From Gyrodactylus bullatarudis (taxonomy: Eukaryota; Platyhelminthes; Monogenea; Gyrodactylidea; Gyrodactylidae): a stretch of 64,000 nt of DNA. This document shows positions 1 through 13,900 of the stretch, piece after piece. How positions within the stretch are numbered: position 1 is the stretch's first letter; each line of letters opens with the position of its first letter. Location: contig SSNU01000128.1 of the NCBI GenBank assembly GCA_012064415.1, positions 62,001-126,000 of the forward strand, given 5' to 3'. The position numbers were made by a program, and so were the translations under genes. Under the pieces are notes generated by a model. The model worked only from the letters and a program-made list of their open reading frames with translations. It was not told where the DNA came from and ran no database searches.

Positions 1-548
1 ATGTATTGCAGACGCGAGCTCCAAGAAGTGAATGTACAAAAAATTTGAAAAGAAGATTCAATATTATCTTTTATTGGATACTTACTGGACTTTCAATGGA
101 ATTTTGACTCCGAATCGTATCAACTGGAAATGAAAGAAAATAATTTAATATTGGAATTTCAATAAAAATTACATAAAATCCTTCGACGTATGATATCTGA
201 TAAAAAACTTAGATTCCTATTAAACTTAGTAGAGAAATTCAAAATTTCCAAATTTCCAGCCTCAATCATGGTTTAGAAATGATTGAGAATTAAGTACTTC
301 TTACTATAGAAACAATGATTTTTTATTAAAATTTTAAATTTGCAGAATGAATATTTTTTTGAATTTAATTTTAGTCATATTTCTCATGATAGAAGTCGAA
401 ATGTATTTCTCCTGATCATTTTCAATATAAGGTCAATGAAATGAGTCTTCTGGATCAACTATTTCTTTCAAAATCCTTAAAATCTTTGATAGTTACTTAA
501 AAGTAATATCAAATTTGAGAGATTTCCTATTAAAAAGGGAACTTCATG

Positions 549-716
549 TTACTAGTAACAAGATTAACTGAAAGCCAGTTAAACTTGTTACTCGGTTTTA
601 AAATTATCTGATAGTCTCAAGAATCCCGGGAATCTTGTTACTAGTAACAAGTTTAACTGATTTGCCAGGGAGTCTTGAGACTATCAAGAGTAACAAGATT
701 ACCGGTAACATATAGA
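549..716. repeat. Palindrome-rich repeat arm
   Basis: This AT/GC-mixed block is built from short palindromes. A GTTACTAGTAAC unit occurs twice, and its flanks (AGATTAACTG, then CAGTTAAACTTGTTAC) can fold back. A second quasi-palindrome surrounds CCCGGG. The right edge (GTAACATAT) resembles the ends of the TIR element at 6141-7105, so it may be a relative or a single arm of that family. No coding potential is seen. Confidence 0.5.
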
Positions 717-1375
717 TTAGCCGAGCAATCTCTGTTGTTAAGGGAGAATAAAATTTTACGCTAAATGGGAGAATAGATGGTCTTCGTAAGTCAACTAATA
801 CCAGTTAAAGAAAATTTCATTCAACTTGAGAATGTGCCCGATGAACTTTATTTCAGTCTGAAAGTTGAATAACCTGCGATCTTCAGTTAATGGCCAAGGG
901 TATTTTCAATGAGATTGAAAAACAAAAATTTTTTTTTAATAAGTGCAAATGCAAAAGAGAAAATCTTGGTTTCTAGAATCCCTAGAAATGTAGGGATTCT
1001 TAAGACTTCCTTGAGCTTATAGATTCCGTGTAACTATGAATAACTCGAGTAGGGATTTTAGAAACCGAGTTTCCAGATTCCCTATCTAACTAGGGAGTGT
1101 TAAAACTAATTTTTTTTTCAGATCCACTGACTTTTAGAGGGAAATCTTTTTAGCAAAAAGCAATTTTTCCAAATAAAGAATGCTTAGATAATTATAGAGA
1201 TGATTACAATCAATAAATGAGCACTTGAATTTAATTAATTAGGATATAAATCAATTCTCCATTCTAAATTTGATTGATATCTTTCATGCATCCTAGGACT
1301 TCATCCCCATCAAGTAAAAATAGATTTCAAATTATCTTGTCTAAGTTTTCATGTTCATTAGTTCATATAATAGAA

Positions 1376-2010
1376 TTCTCAATTTTTTCATCCAGAATTC
1401 TAATTTGAAAAAGAGTTTTTTAGAATCTAGATCATGAGGCCCACTTTTGCGATATGATTCTTAAAACCATGATTAGACCAGGGATCTGATTATGACCATA
1501 AAGTTTGTGATAAACTTTTCATTTTTGGATACCTTGGATCGTCGAAATTTCCCTGATTTTTATGCAATGGAAATAAAAAAGAAATCAAAATTCAATTTTT
1601 ACACGATGATGAGGTGATTTTTAAAATCAGATTTCATTGACGAAAAATGATTCTAAAAATAAACTTTGATCACTATCCCTACTTGAAAATCGATGAAATT
1701 TTGATAAATCAAGATCCCCGAAAAATTACGATTTTATCTAACGTTTAGTGGTGACAATCGGTTTTCTTGTCTTATTGCAATCCTAAAAATTAACTTTTGA
1801 TCACTTTCGCACTTTGAAATCAGCAAAATTTTTCAACTGAAAGTTCGAAAAAAGGCGCTAACGTTGGATATGAAATGTGCCAAATTTTCTTAAAAATAAT
1901 TTTTTATTTTCATCGTAACAGTGGGCCTCATGATCAAAAATCTTGATCAAATTCAATTTCTTGATGAAAAATTTGAGAATTAAAAAAAATATCATAAATC
2001 ACCATCATCA
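1376..2010. repeat. Foldback/MITE family 1 copy
   Basis: The left edge (a Phe/Lys-rich AT stretch around 1380-1450 containing TAGATCATGAGGCCCAC) reappears in reverse complement at about 1920-2000 (GTGGGCCTCATGATC). This gives terminal inverted repeats (TIRs) of about 80-100 bp around a core that is itself partly self-complementary. The same arms recur many times in the window. No transposase is encoded, so it is non-autonomous. Confidence 0.6.
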
Positions 2011-4959
2011 TAGTATTTTTAGTTGCAATTTCAATTAGTTACGAAGCTACAAATCGAAAAAGCCCAATACAACCCATTCAATATATGGACTCGAATCAGG
2101 ATTAATAACCAAGTCTAAGAAGGTATACTTGAGTGATATTTCTCCAAACTATTCACTGATCGCGTTATGAACTTGATAAACTTTTTCGTAAATTCAATAC
2201 GGATGCAATCCAACATAATTATAGTTTTTATTAACAGTTGGCTAAAAACTTGAATCATATTGATTTGGTAAGTTGTTTTATGATGATCATCTGATTCAAT
2301 AGGGTATAATAATAAATTAGAGGATAAAAGATTTTAGGCTGGTTATATGCCAAACATGGAAAAAGAGGATATATTGCATTTGTTGGACATGATGAAAAGG
2401 ACTCTCCTTTTTTTACGCCAATGGTGAATTTATTTATAAATTAATATAAGAAAACATTTGGCATTCAACGGAATACAATGTGGACAATATGGCCAGTTTA
2501 TTAAATAATTTTCTCTTCTGTCATTTTATCTAACAGAATGCATAAACTAATAAAATTCCAGTCTTTTGTTTAAGAATCAATCCCTAACTCTGCAGGATAA
2601 AAGTAGAATTTTTATTATAAATAACTTTTTATCTGATGATTTTTCAAAGTTCTCCTAATATTCGAAAACGCGTCTTCATCTGCCACCGTAGGTTGAATAT
2701 TATTTGACTCTTTTGCTTATCCGAGTTCTAACATCTAGATATGAGAAGACAAACTCCATCAAGTTAGATTTCATATGGATATAGTAATAATTACCAGTGA
2801 CCACAATTTGCTAGTAGGTTTAATGTCTAAAAAACACCGTAATCTCTAGTTAATATTCAATAGTGAGCTGAATTTTAGAGATGTTAGAAAATTATCAAAA
2901 ATCCAGTTATCCTAGTCAAAAGTTGATTTGGGCCTGAGGATACAAAGTTATATAGTTAGTAACCATTGGATACCATTTTGATTATTAATAAATGTTATTT
3001 TGATGAAAAATCTCTTGATTCCCGTTGGTTTATTTCAATGAATCAAACGAGAATTGGTTTATATCTCTACAGCCATGGTTATCAGACCTCATGTAACGTA
3101 AAAATATCATTCTCATCATTACACAATGTCTCAAAGTCATATTGTGAATGAATGCAGTATTGCATCATGAAATTCATGTACTTGTTAATCTTGAGAATAT
3201 TGAACCTGCTATGAGAAAATTTGAATGCAATCTATCCAAAAATTAGTTTTCCCCCAAAAACAATGCAACTGTGACATGTTTTGTCATGTAACATTTAAAC
3301 TCCTGATAATTTATCTGACGATTATACATTAATTCAAGGGAAAAACGGAAAATTGCCTAGAAAGGAAAATGAAAGATGAAACAGAATTAAATATCAGAGG
3401 GAAAAAACAAAGATCACTAGAGAGATAAGAAAGATGAGTAAAATTTATAGTCCAATTTAGTTGATAACTGGAAGGAATTTCCCTTTGTCTTGTTTCCACT
3501 CCAAGTTAGCACCGAGGTGTACGAGAAGCAGTTTTCATTCACAAATTCAAAAATTCGTCAAAAATGATATGAATGAATTTTAAGTATAAATTTCAGTTGG
3601 CAAATGCAAATTTATTACATTACAAAGAAATTTATGAGATTTTTCTTCTTGTATTGAAAACTACCATCATTTCACAGTTGTAAAGAAAAAGAAGAAGAAG
3701 TTTTCCAAAATATTTATTATAATTATTCTTTTTTTCTTGCTGCTGTTGTTATGAAATTGATCAATTTGTTAAGAGAGACGTAGTGATCAATTCCAAATTC
3801 AAATTCCTAAGGCTACAGAAGAAGAGTTTGTGTGTTTGTCTCACTCTCTTTATTTCTCAATGTCAAATGACATTTTTCTTCGATTGTTGAGCGATTCTTA
3901 ATTAATTAGACATAAAATTTTGTGTAATCCGGAGTGATAGATGTGGACAAGAGTTTCTAAAAACTTCTACAAAATCGCCTATCGATATGATAAAATAAAT
4001 CTTCAAGCATTTTAACATCACGAAATTTCCATTCACAATATCTTTTTGGGGTTCTGTAACAAGACCGATGTAGAATTCTGCTTTTCCTCTTGAGAACTCT
4101 TATAAGTTTTTAATAGTGCAGCACCTATACTTAGAAAGTTAACTAGAAATATTTCGTTCTACGTGCTTAGGTAATAGATCCCACAGGAACGTCTTATTTG
4201 GTAATGGACTAGCCCATGTCGCTAAATGTTACAGCTTACTAATGGATCTGCCCGAGACTGGTAGGAAAGAAACTCACAAAGTCACTGGTCACTGAATAAC
4301 CAAGCTTAGATTTATCATTGAGACTATTTTGGTATTTTTGAGGTTTGTTTAGCGTGATTTATAAAATAGATTATATGATATTGTTTAGAATTTCCGACTT
4401 AAAATAAATTTCACACATGATGACTCGAGATAAATTTAATTTTTACGGAGGTCTTGTATTATACCTCTCCTCCCCCAAAATTCCAACCAATCAGCGTTGA
4501 GGACTCATTAGCCAATAAGGAAGCTAAGGAATAAAGCAGTTTTTCACCTCATCGTCAATTGTTCAAACCTTCTTCGAACCTCACGAAAGAATTTAGATAT
4601 ATGTGGATTCCGAGTCAGATTTAAAGGATGAAAATATTAATAAAATAAGAATAGATATTCTACAGGTGTCCAAATTTATCGAGTTTCTCTCAGCCTCTAT
4701 AGCTCAATTCGAATTCTTCGTCTAATCTTGATCCAAAATACCAGTATCGAATCGCTTTAAATATTTCAAATCGATAATAATGTTGAGCTCAAAGATTGGG
4801 GAATTTTTCGAAATCTGTATTAGATTTTTGAGTATATGATACTGTTTTTTTTCGGAATCAGCATTGAATTTCGGATCAGAATTTTATGTCTTTCTTAAGA
4901 GAATACAGATCAGTCTACTTAGTTGTTTTTAATATATAATTGATTTGATTAGAAATCGC
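2011..4959. other. Region without recognisable genes
   Basis: This AT-rich sequence lies downstream of the last exon of the minus-strand gene that ends at 4960. Short open frames are random-looking. A fragment of repeat family B (the consensus around TTCGTCTAATCTTGATCC) lies at about 4670-4870. Nothing else is supported. Confidence 0.4.
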
Positions 4960-7900
4960 TTAAACAAGAAAATACAGTATTAAATCAAAATTACTTGAAG
5001 GTGAATAGAATTGGGCTAATTTACTGTCAAGGGTGAATGGGTCTTCTATTTGAACTTCCAATTGATTTTTAATTTTGATGTCAGGAGAGACCTTGAAGGT
5101 CTCTTGGGATTTTATTCTGCTTAAATTCTTTGGCGAAATGTTACGAATGAATCCTTTGAACATGCCTCTCGATTCACTGCTGAGACTTCTTTTATTTCCA
5201 GTTATCTTTGGATGCTTGAGAGAAATTCAATTTTCATCAATTTGATTTTAATACAATTTATCTTAAAATACAAACATTTTAGCGATCCAATTAGACATTT
5301 TCTAAAAGTTTCATTGTGTCCTATCTAATATTTGAAGGGATTAAAACTTGGCTTCAGTATTTCTTCTCTTGTGATATTTGAACTCTTACTTCAATTTTTG
5401 CAATGAAAACTTTTAAATATTAAATATTTTTGTAAAATTTGTTTTATTTAAAAAAAATATAAATTCGTTCATTTACCTGATAGGAGGCTTGACTTCTGGT
5501 TTGGCTATTTTTCTGGAATGAATGTAGGTCATTTGGGATATTTTTCGTTGAATTTTCATCTCTTTCGACATAAAATCCAATAGCGGCAGCAATACTATCT
5601 AATTCTTCAGCTGTTTCCGCTGTCTCTAATAAATCATCGAATCCCAAATAGACTAATGCATGTCTCTCTATGCTACTGACGAAATTTGGGCCAGATTTAA
5701 AGTTTTTCCTCTCTCGAATAGGATTAATGCTCATACTTTTAGAGGTCGGAATGTTTGTGCCTATGTCTCCGGATAACTCCTGAGAAGTATTCATTTCTGG
5801 CATCGTTATTGATTTTGAGATATAGCTAAAGTTCTCTGGACATACTATGACTGTCTTGTGCTTAGATATGAAAGATTTTTTAAAATTTATCAAAATACCA
5901 AACTTTAAATTCTCTAATCTATTTGAAATTTACTACTAACATTATCTCCATCTGTAAGAAAAGAAGGACCAATCAGAATCATCTTCTTACTAATTTTTAT
6001 TATTATTTGGTATTTAGAGTTTAAGTTTACCAAGAAACATAGTGCTATTCTTCTAGAAGCCTAACATTGTTTCTCTTATGAACTCTCTCAAACTTTCTTA
6101 GAACAAAACAGAGGTTTGTCATCTTCTCTCAAGCAAAAGTATATGTTACAGTGACTCTGGAAACTTATGTGAGTCTGCAGACTCCCTGAAAGTCTGTAGA
6201 CTTCCTAGTGAACCAGGAAAACTGGAAACTCGGTATTCAGATTTTCTGATTATCCATTCACTAGTTACAGTGAATCTGGAAACTTTGGAAATTCTTCAGA
6301 ATCCCTGGGCAACAATCAGTGAGTCTGCAGACTCTCAGGAAATCTGAAAACTAACTATTCATTTGTAACATTGCAAGAAAATATTTTGCCCTTTTTCCCA
6401 TAATTATGAAAGATTCGAGTTTATCATAATTCTTTTAAAGAGATCCTATCAATTATTCAAATAATTTTAACTTCTGTATAAAATTATCCGGATTTTTAAG
6501 TCCTTAATTTTCATTGATATGAACAAAATCCATTGATAATAAAATCCATTGATTTTGGTCAGGACTAGAGAGCGGTTCTTCATCTTACGGTATTTAGCTG
6601 TATGCACAAGTATTTTCAGAATTAGTTTAAAAGAAAGTTTCTGAGTATTACTTGAGGCTATTTGGTTTATTTGATTTAGCTCAAATATATATAGAGCGGT
6701 CCTGTAGCCGGGCCTTCATATGATGTGACAGCAGTGTGACGAATCAATGGGGATTTTAAATAAGAGCGTCTTATGCTATTCTTGATGTCACAACAGTTTT
6801 TCAAATAGATAAATGTTATCGCAAAAACATTGAGATACATATTATATGAGTTAAAATCTGAAATTTCAAGTTTTCAAATGAATAATTATAATTAGTTTTC
6901 AGATTTCCTGAGAGTCTGCAGACTCACTGATTGTTGCCCAGGGATTCTGAAGAATTTCCAAAGTTTCCAGATTCACTGTAACTAGTGAATGGAAAATCAG
7001 AAAATCTGAATACCGAGTTTCCAGATTTCCTGGTTCACTAGGAAGTCTACAGACTTTCAGGGAGTCTGTAGACTCATATAAGTTTCCAGAGTCACTGTAA
7101 CATATATTTAAATATCAAATAATCAAGTAATCAACTTCAGTTTTTAAAGAAGAAAAAGCCATATTTAACTTACTGTAGTTTCTGATGCTGATTCAATGTT
7201 AATTCGAGTTTTTGGTTTGATCTGATTTCTATAGGAGCTAGTATCACCTCTCTGTTTATCGAGAACACGTTTACTTGGACTTTTGTACGGTTTCTCTTCA
7301 CAACATCGGCCAGAACAACGTGATGTCATGAAGCACTTGGTTGATTCATTGCTCAAGGATGAGGTGGAATTCATTGTTGAATTTTTCCGGGAGTTTATTC
7401 CACTCTTGGTTATCCTTTGTAAATGTAATGAATTGTAATTATCATCAAGAATTGAAAGAGGAGATGTCTTGACACTTGATCTACTTAATCCTAAGGACTT
7501 GTGTCGGACACGTTCTGTTATAGGAGGGGTTGTTGTTGCGGTTGTATCTGATGCAGATTTTTCTTTTTCATTATCACTCTGAAAAGTAAAAATTCAAATT
7601 TAATAATTTATTTTTTTGAACCAGTTAAAAATAACTGAGATATTTTTAACAAGGAATTTTTGGCCATTAACAAAAATTTTTAGTACTGATTATAAAAAAA
7701 CCCTTTCAAATGTATCTATTTTAGAACGATTTTTATACCAAAAATCATTAATATAAAATCAGTTATCGTAGAAATCTTTTGATTAAGATTATATCCCATG
7801 TATTACATCAGGAATTAAGATCTTATTTCATTCAACATTTCTGTGTCATCGGTAGGCCCAGCTCAAAACTAATTTTACAAAACATTTATCTCAGTTTTTA

Positions 7901-10900
7901 TTACAGTTTTCGAAACAAGGACACATTGTGAGTTCTTTTTAAAAAGCTTCACGGGATAATCTTGAGGATATAACCAGTCAGAAGATATTGACGAAAATGA
8001 CTAAAAAATTTTATTTTTAATTTACTGAAGATTAATGAGATTTTTAGAAACATCAGCTCAGTCCAAATGGCCAAAAATGTATTGAAACTAAGTTGAATTT
8101 TGCTAGCAGAAATTTTTTTTTCTTTTTGAATACAGCTAAAATAGAGTTACTTTGGACCTATTTAAAAGTAATTAAGGCATTTAGGTAAGAAATTCAGATT
8201 TTGATTGAGTTCAATCTCGGGTTATTTTTCATCTCACTTGTATTGAAACCCCCATAAAATATATTTCGGACCAGGGTTAACACCTTTTATAAATGACATT
8301 TCCCGAAATTTCTGATCAAAAGTAATTGATTTCTTAATAGGGAAACTTTTGTCAAAAAAACCACTCCTGATATCCATTCTCACAAATTTATAAATAAATT
8401 TATTGAACATTGAAAATTTTAATATTAATGTCTAGTAAAATTTTACTGTTTCAAAATTTTTATTCTCTAAATTTAGCAAACAAAATAGCTAGAAGATTAT
8501 CTAGGATAGCAAATATGGTTATGCTTTTTAATGAATTTTCAATAAAATAGGGTATATTCTTGTAATTTTTCATCCAGGGTGATTCGCATGTTGCAGTTTA
8601 TTTAACATGCTAACGATAGTTTCTTTTCTTTGAATATAACAAAAAATGATGATTTGTTAATAACTTAAGTATTCTAGCATGTTTTTATGCAATTAAATCG
8701 GCAGTAGAAAAATGTTAAGAAAGTTAAATTGAATCCAATGTTATTTCTTGTTGTTCCATATTTTTGGCTTGGACATAAAAATCATTAGATTAATTTAATC
8801 ACATTTCTATGTCCATGTAGTTTTTAATGAAAAATTATAATTTTGATAAATAATTCTTACGAAAACATTGTTTTGAATATTCTTGTAGTATTTTAGACGG
8901 CTACTCAAATCATATAAAATTTATGACTTTAACGAAATTCTCAATTCTTTCATCGAGGATTCGAATTTGATCAAGATTTTTTGGAATCTAGATCATGGAG
9001 ACCTCCTTCACGATACGAAGAAAAAATACTTTGATAAAATTTTTATTTTAAAGAAAATTATAACACATTTCAAATCTTTAGTCAGATTTTTTTTACCCCA
9101 TTTTCGAGAGATTTTGAATTATCGAAATTTCATTGATTTTCAAGCAGTGAAAATTATCAAAAAACGAAATTCGGCTCCCAAATTATACTGAGGTTGAGCA
9201 TAAGATCAGATTCAGTTGAATTGATTTTCTTGTCTAATCTTAATCCTGAAAAAACTCTTTCGATCAGCCTCCAGAGTTCGAAAAAATGGGATTTTGGCGC
9301 CAAATGGGAATTTGAAAAATGGCCATATTTTCCATAAAATTAATATTTTTTTCCTTCAAATGATAAAAGTGGGCAACATGAGTAGGATTCCAAAAAACCT
9401 TTAAGACATTCGAATTCTTGATGAAAAATCGAGATTTCTGTAAAAATCATAGATTCCCAACTTCATATCAACCAACCAAGTTTCAAAAGGGAGCGTGATC
9501 CAAATTTGAGTTGTAGGATCACAATGAGTCAAAGAAACCAAATACGCTGAATCGAATTTCGAGAATCATTACATCATCTTGTTGGAAATTAATTTTGATT
9601 TTTGATCATTTTCTCTACTTGTAAATTGATAAAATTTTGATAATTAAAGATCCCTGAAAAATGAAAAATCAACAAAATTTTTCAACTCAAAGTTCAAAAA
9701 ATAGAAATTTGGCGTTACTTTGAGGTATGAAATATGCCATGATTTCCTCAAAAATTGATTTATCCATATCGTAAAAGAGGTCTCCATTATCTAGATTCCA
9801 AAAAATCTTGATCAAATTCGATTCCTTCATGGAAGAATTGAGAATTTAAAAAAACATGGTAAATTCCTATCTTCATATTAACTGAGTTTATTTATTTTAC
9901 TTTTTTAAATCTGACTTGAAATTCACAGATATTTGAGCGTATATAAATATAGATTCAAGCTTATCTATAAGAATTAAACACATTTCTGCGAGAAGATAAA
10001 CTAGGCTCCACTGGTGCACTAATGTACAGATTATTCGTACAGGTGGATGAATACTATACCAAATTATTCGCTAATTAGAATTTAACAATATAATGAATTT
10101 GTAGAAATTCATGCAGTTGATGGATATAATATCAAAACTGGAAGATATCGATGATGACGATCATACACTTGAAATGTGTCTCATATTGTCAATGATAATG
10201 GAAAAGAATCTTCAAATAGAAAAACAAATAAATATCGAAGAAGAAACGAAATAAAACATGTTTCTTTCCAACTACATATCCATAAAATATATCAAAATTA
10301 GATATGAAGGAATATATTGGAATATATTTTATTGTGGAAGATTGGGTAATCGAATTAATCCTTTTTATTATATCCCGTACTAAGAAGTAACACTAAGATT
10401 ATTTTATGACTCTAACCCGCATATCTTTCAAATCATTGGATCTATAACTAATATTGTTTCTCATTTATTGATGAAGAATTTTGGGTAGTAGTTCATTTCA
10501 GGTTCAGTGAAAAATTGGGCCTAGTACCTCTATTGAACGTAACCAATCAGATTCATTTGAATACTACTGCCTATATCCATCTTATACATAGTCTATGATT
10601 CGATCAAAGTTCAGTTTATTCAATGGAGAGTATTCATGTGATATGATATATAAGAATTGAGAGCTTGCCCTTTTATCTAAAAAGAAACATCTAAAAAAGG
10701 TCCTTCAATAATGATTGCCCGAATTATTTACTAGAAATGTTTTAAGATTAATCTTTTAAAAGGCTAGACTTATTTGGATAATCGATATTCTCATTAACAT
10801 GGTTGACAGTTCAATATATTGAACAGATTTGTACTTCAGATCAATCTGTTCTTTAATCACATATTTCAAATCTATTCCAGACGTATTTTTGAGTTGAGAC

Positions 10901-13900
10901 TCTACTAGAGTTTAAAACCACTTTTCTGGTAAAATTAAACTTTATAATTATTTTTAAACTCTTACAGTTAAAATATGGGATCTTTAAGTAGGTTAGACTT
11001 GGTTCAATTTTTAAATTTTAATTGAAAAACTATTTATATCTTCAAGACAGATATAAATAATTATTTATATCATTATAATGAATTTGATACTTTTCAGCAA
11101 GTTAAAAGCTAATTATCGTAGCCAAGTCTCATTGCTCTCATCCTACCATAATGATATGTCAACCTAAAATAAAGATGGGAATTTATGATAAGAGTAACTT
11201 TAATGGAAATCAAGGGGTTCCTTGTCTTATTTTGATCTTAAAAAATATCATTCGACCGCCCTTTCATTTTAAAGCGATATGAATTTTGAAAGTTCTAGAA
11301 AGTTCAAATTTGATGAAAAAAATTATTTTTATGAAAAATATGGCCATCTTTCAAATTTCGATTTGGCGCCAAAATCCCATTTTATCGAACTTTGAGCTGA
11401 AAATTTTTATTAATTTGAAAGTTGGAGGCTGATCGAAAGAGTTTTTTCAGGATTGAGATTAGACAAGAAAATCAATTCAACTTAATCTGATTCAATGCAT
11501 AACCTAATTATCGTTTGGGAGTCGAATTTCGATTTTTTGATCATTTTCACTACTTGAAATAATACTTCTCGAAAATGGGGAAACTGTCGATGATTTGAAG
11601 GTGCTTGTCAGCTTTCCTGTCTAATCTTGATCCGATCAGTTTCCCACTATCAAATAAAAATTTTCAGCTCAAAGTTCGAAGAAATGAAATTTGAAGAATG
11701 ACCATATTTTTCATAAAAATAGTTTTTTTTTCTTCAAATGGTAAAGGTGGGCAACATGAGTAGGATTCCAAAAAAACCTTTAACAAATTCGAATTCTTGA
11801 TGAACAAATCGAGATTTCTGTAAAAATCATAGATTCCCAACTTCATACCAATTAACTTTAGATTTGAAAATACTTTTTATGCATTTTTAACTTCTCAACT
11901 TGATATTAACTACATTTATTTATCTTATTTATAACAACGAAATTCGTAAACTTCTTTGAATCTCATGGGCTACTACACCGTTGTTTTGTCACTTTTCAAG
12001 ATTTTTGCTTAAATTTTTTGTTTATTTCAATAATTCGATGTATTTTAAATACTGCTATTTAGAATCAGTCATAAAAGTTCAGAAACAAAGGATATTTTTG
12101 ATGAATTTCGAATACTATTTAAAAATATATATAGTCTTGTTCCCTGTAAAAAAATTTCTATCAGGAATAAATCGATTCTACAATTTTTTTCGATATGCAA
12201 AATGTGTTATAAATTTTCCTGGCATTTTTCAGGTCAGTTTAACTTTCCTGTCTGTTTGAAATGTGAAAATTGGAAAGAAACTACCTACATGAAGAGTGTA
12301 ATAAAAACGGGAATCTGTATTTACTTTCTGTTTTCAAATTTCATTAGTTTTCTAGAACATTAAACAAACTCACCTTATTAGCATAACTGCATTAGTATCA
12401 ACAGGAAAATACTTTTAAACTTGATTATATTTTAGGATAAAATTATATACACCTAATTAATATGAAGATGGGAATTTATGATTTTTACAAAATTATAAAT
12501 TTTTTCATCAAGAAATCGAATTTGATCAAGATTTTTTGGAATCGAGATCGTAGGTTCCGCTTCAGGATATGAAAAAAAAATTTTGAAAAAAATCAAATTT
12601 TAAGAAAGTTATAGCATATTTCCATTTTTTGAACTTTGAGTTGATAATTTTTGTTGATTTAAAAAGTGGGAGAGTGATCAAAAGTTGAATTTTAGGATCA
12701 CGATTAGTCAAAGAAATTAAATATGCTGATTCAGACTTTGAGAATCCGCCCATCTTCGTGTGAAAATCGAATTTTGATTTTTTGAAAATTTTCACTACTT
12801 GAAAATCGATGAAATTTTGATGATTCAAGATCACTGGAAATTGGCGAGTCCTTTCAAATTTTTATGGTCGTAATCGGTTTCTTTGACTAATCATGATCCT
12901 AAAAATCAACTTTTGATCACTCTCTCACTTTTAAATCAACAAGAATTATCAACTCAAAGTTCAAAAAAATGGAAATTCGGCGCCATCGCTAGATTTGAAA
13001 TATGCCATAACTTTCTTAAAATTTGATTTTTTTCAAGATTTTTTTTCCATATCCTGAAAGTGGAACCTACGATCTAGATTCCAAGAAATCTTGATCAAAT
13101 TCGATTTCTTGATGAAAAAATTCATAGTTTTGTAAAAATCATAAATTCCCATCTTCATATTCATTAGCTTCAGATGGAATAAAAATAGTTATCTGACTTA
13201 TAAGATTAGCTGGGTCAATTCTCATGAGGAAATTTTGTTGATTAGAGAAGAGAAATCTAAAATGAAAAATATCATTGTGAAAGGGGCAAGAAAACTGAAT
13301 TGCAAGTTCAAAAATTCAGATTTACTCATTGAAAATTTAAAATAAGTAAATTGATGATATCATACCTGTAGTTCTTGTAACCAGAATGTAATTCTTATTG
13401 CATTCAAGGCGTTTTCTGTGGGACCAACAGTCGTTAATAATACTCACGGCCGAATTTTCTTTTAGGTATTACTTATAACTAGGGTGCGCAAATTTTTCCC
13501 ATTGATACCAAAAGTTGAATAAACTTGTGAAAAACCTAGATTTTTTCTATCGAAAGTTCTACACTAGAAAAAGTCTTTCGAATGGATGCAAGAATGTTCT
13601 GATCGGTTGTTAGAGTTGAATGCAATGAGAGTCAGACTGATATGGAATTAAAAGGAAAGTAAAGGGAGTAATTTTAGTAAAATTTAATAGAATTCAGATT
13701 TGCATATCTCATTTACTAATAAAATTATTTTTTCAATAAGCTTTAAAATTTGTTTTCAATACAGGTGTTCAAATTAAATATTACCGCTAGATTTTGGGTA
13801 ACTGATTATTAAGATTAATCATTTATGAAAGCTTATCGAGCAGACGATTGTGTAATATGATATCTACAGCGATTTTACGATAGAAAATTATATCACTGAT

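Noticed and set aside
8967..9191. 74-codon open frame
   Set aside because: Lies entirely in an arm of a MITE family 1 copy; similar frames at 11664-11846 and 12562-12834 are also MITE sequence.
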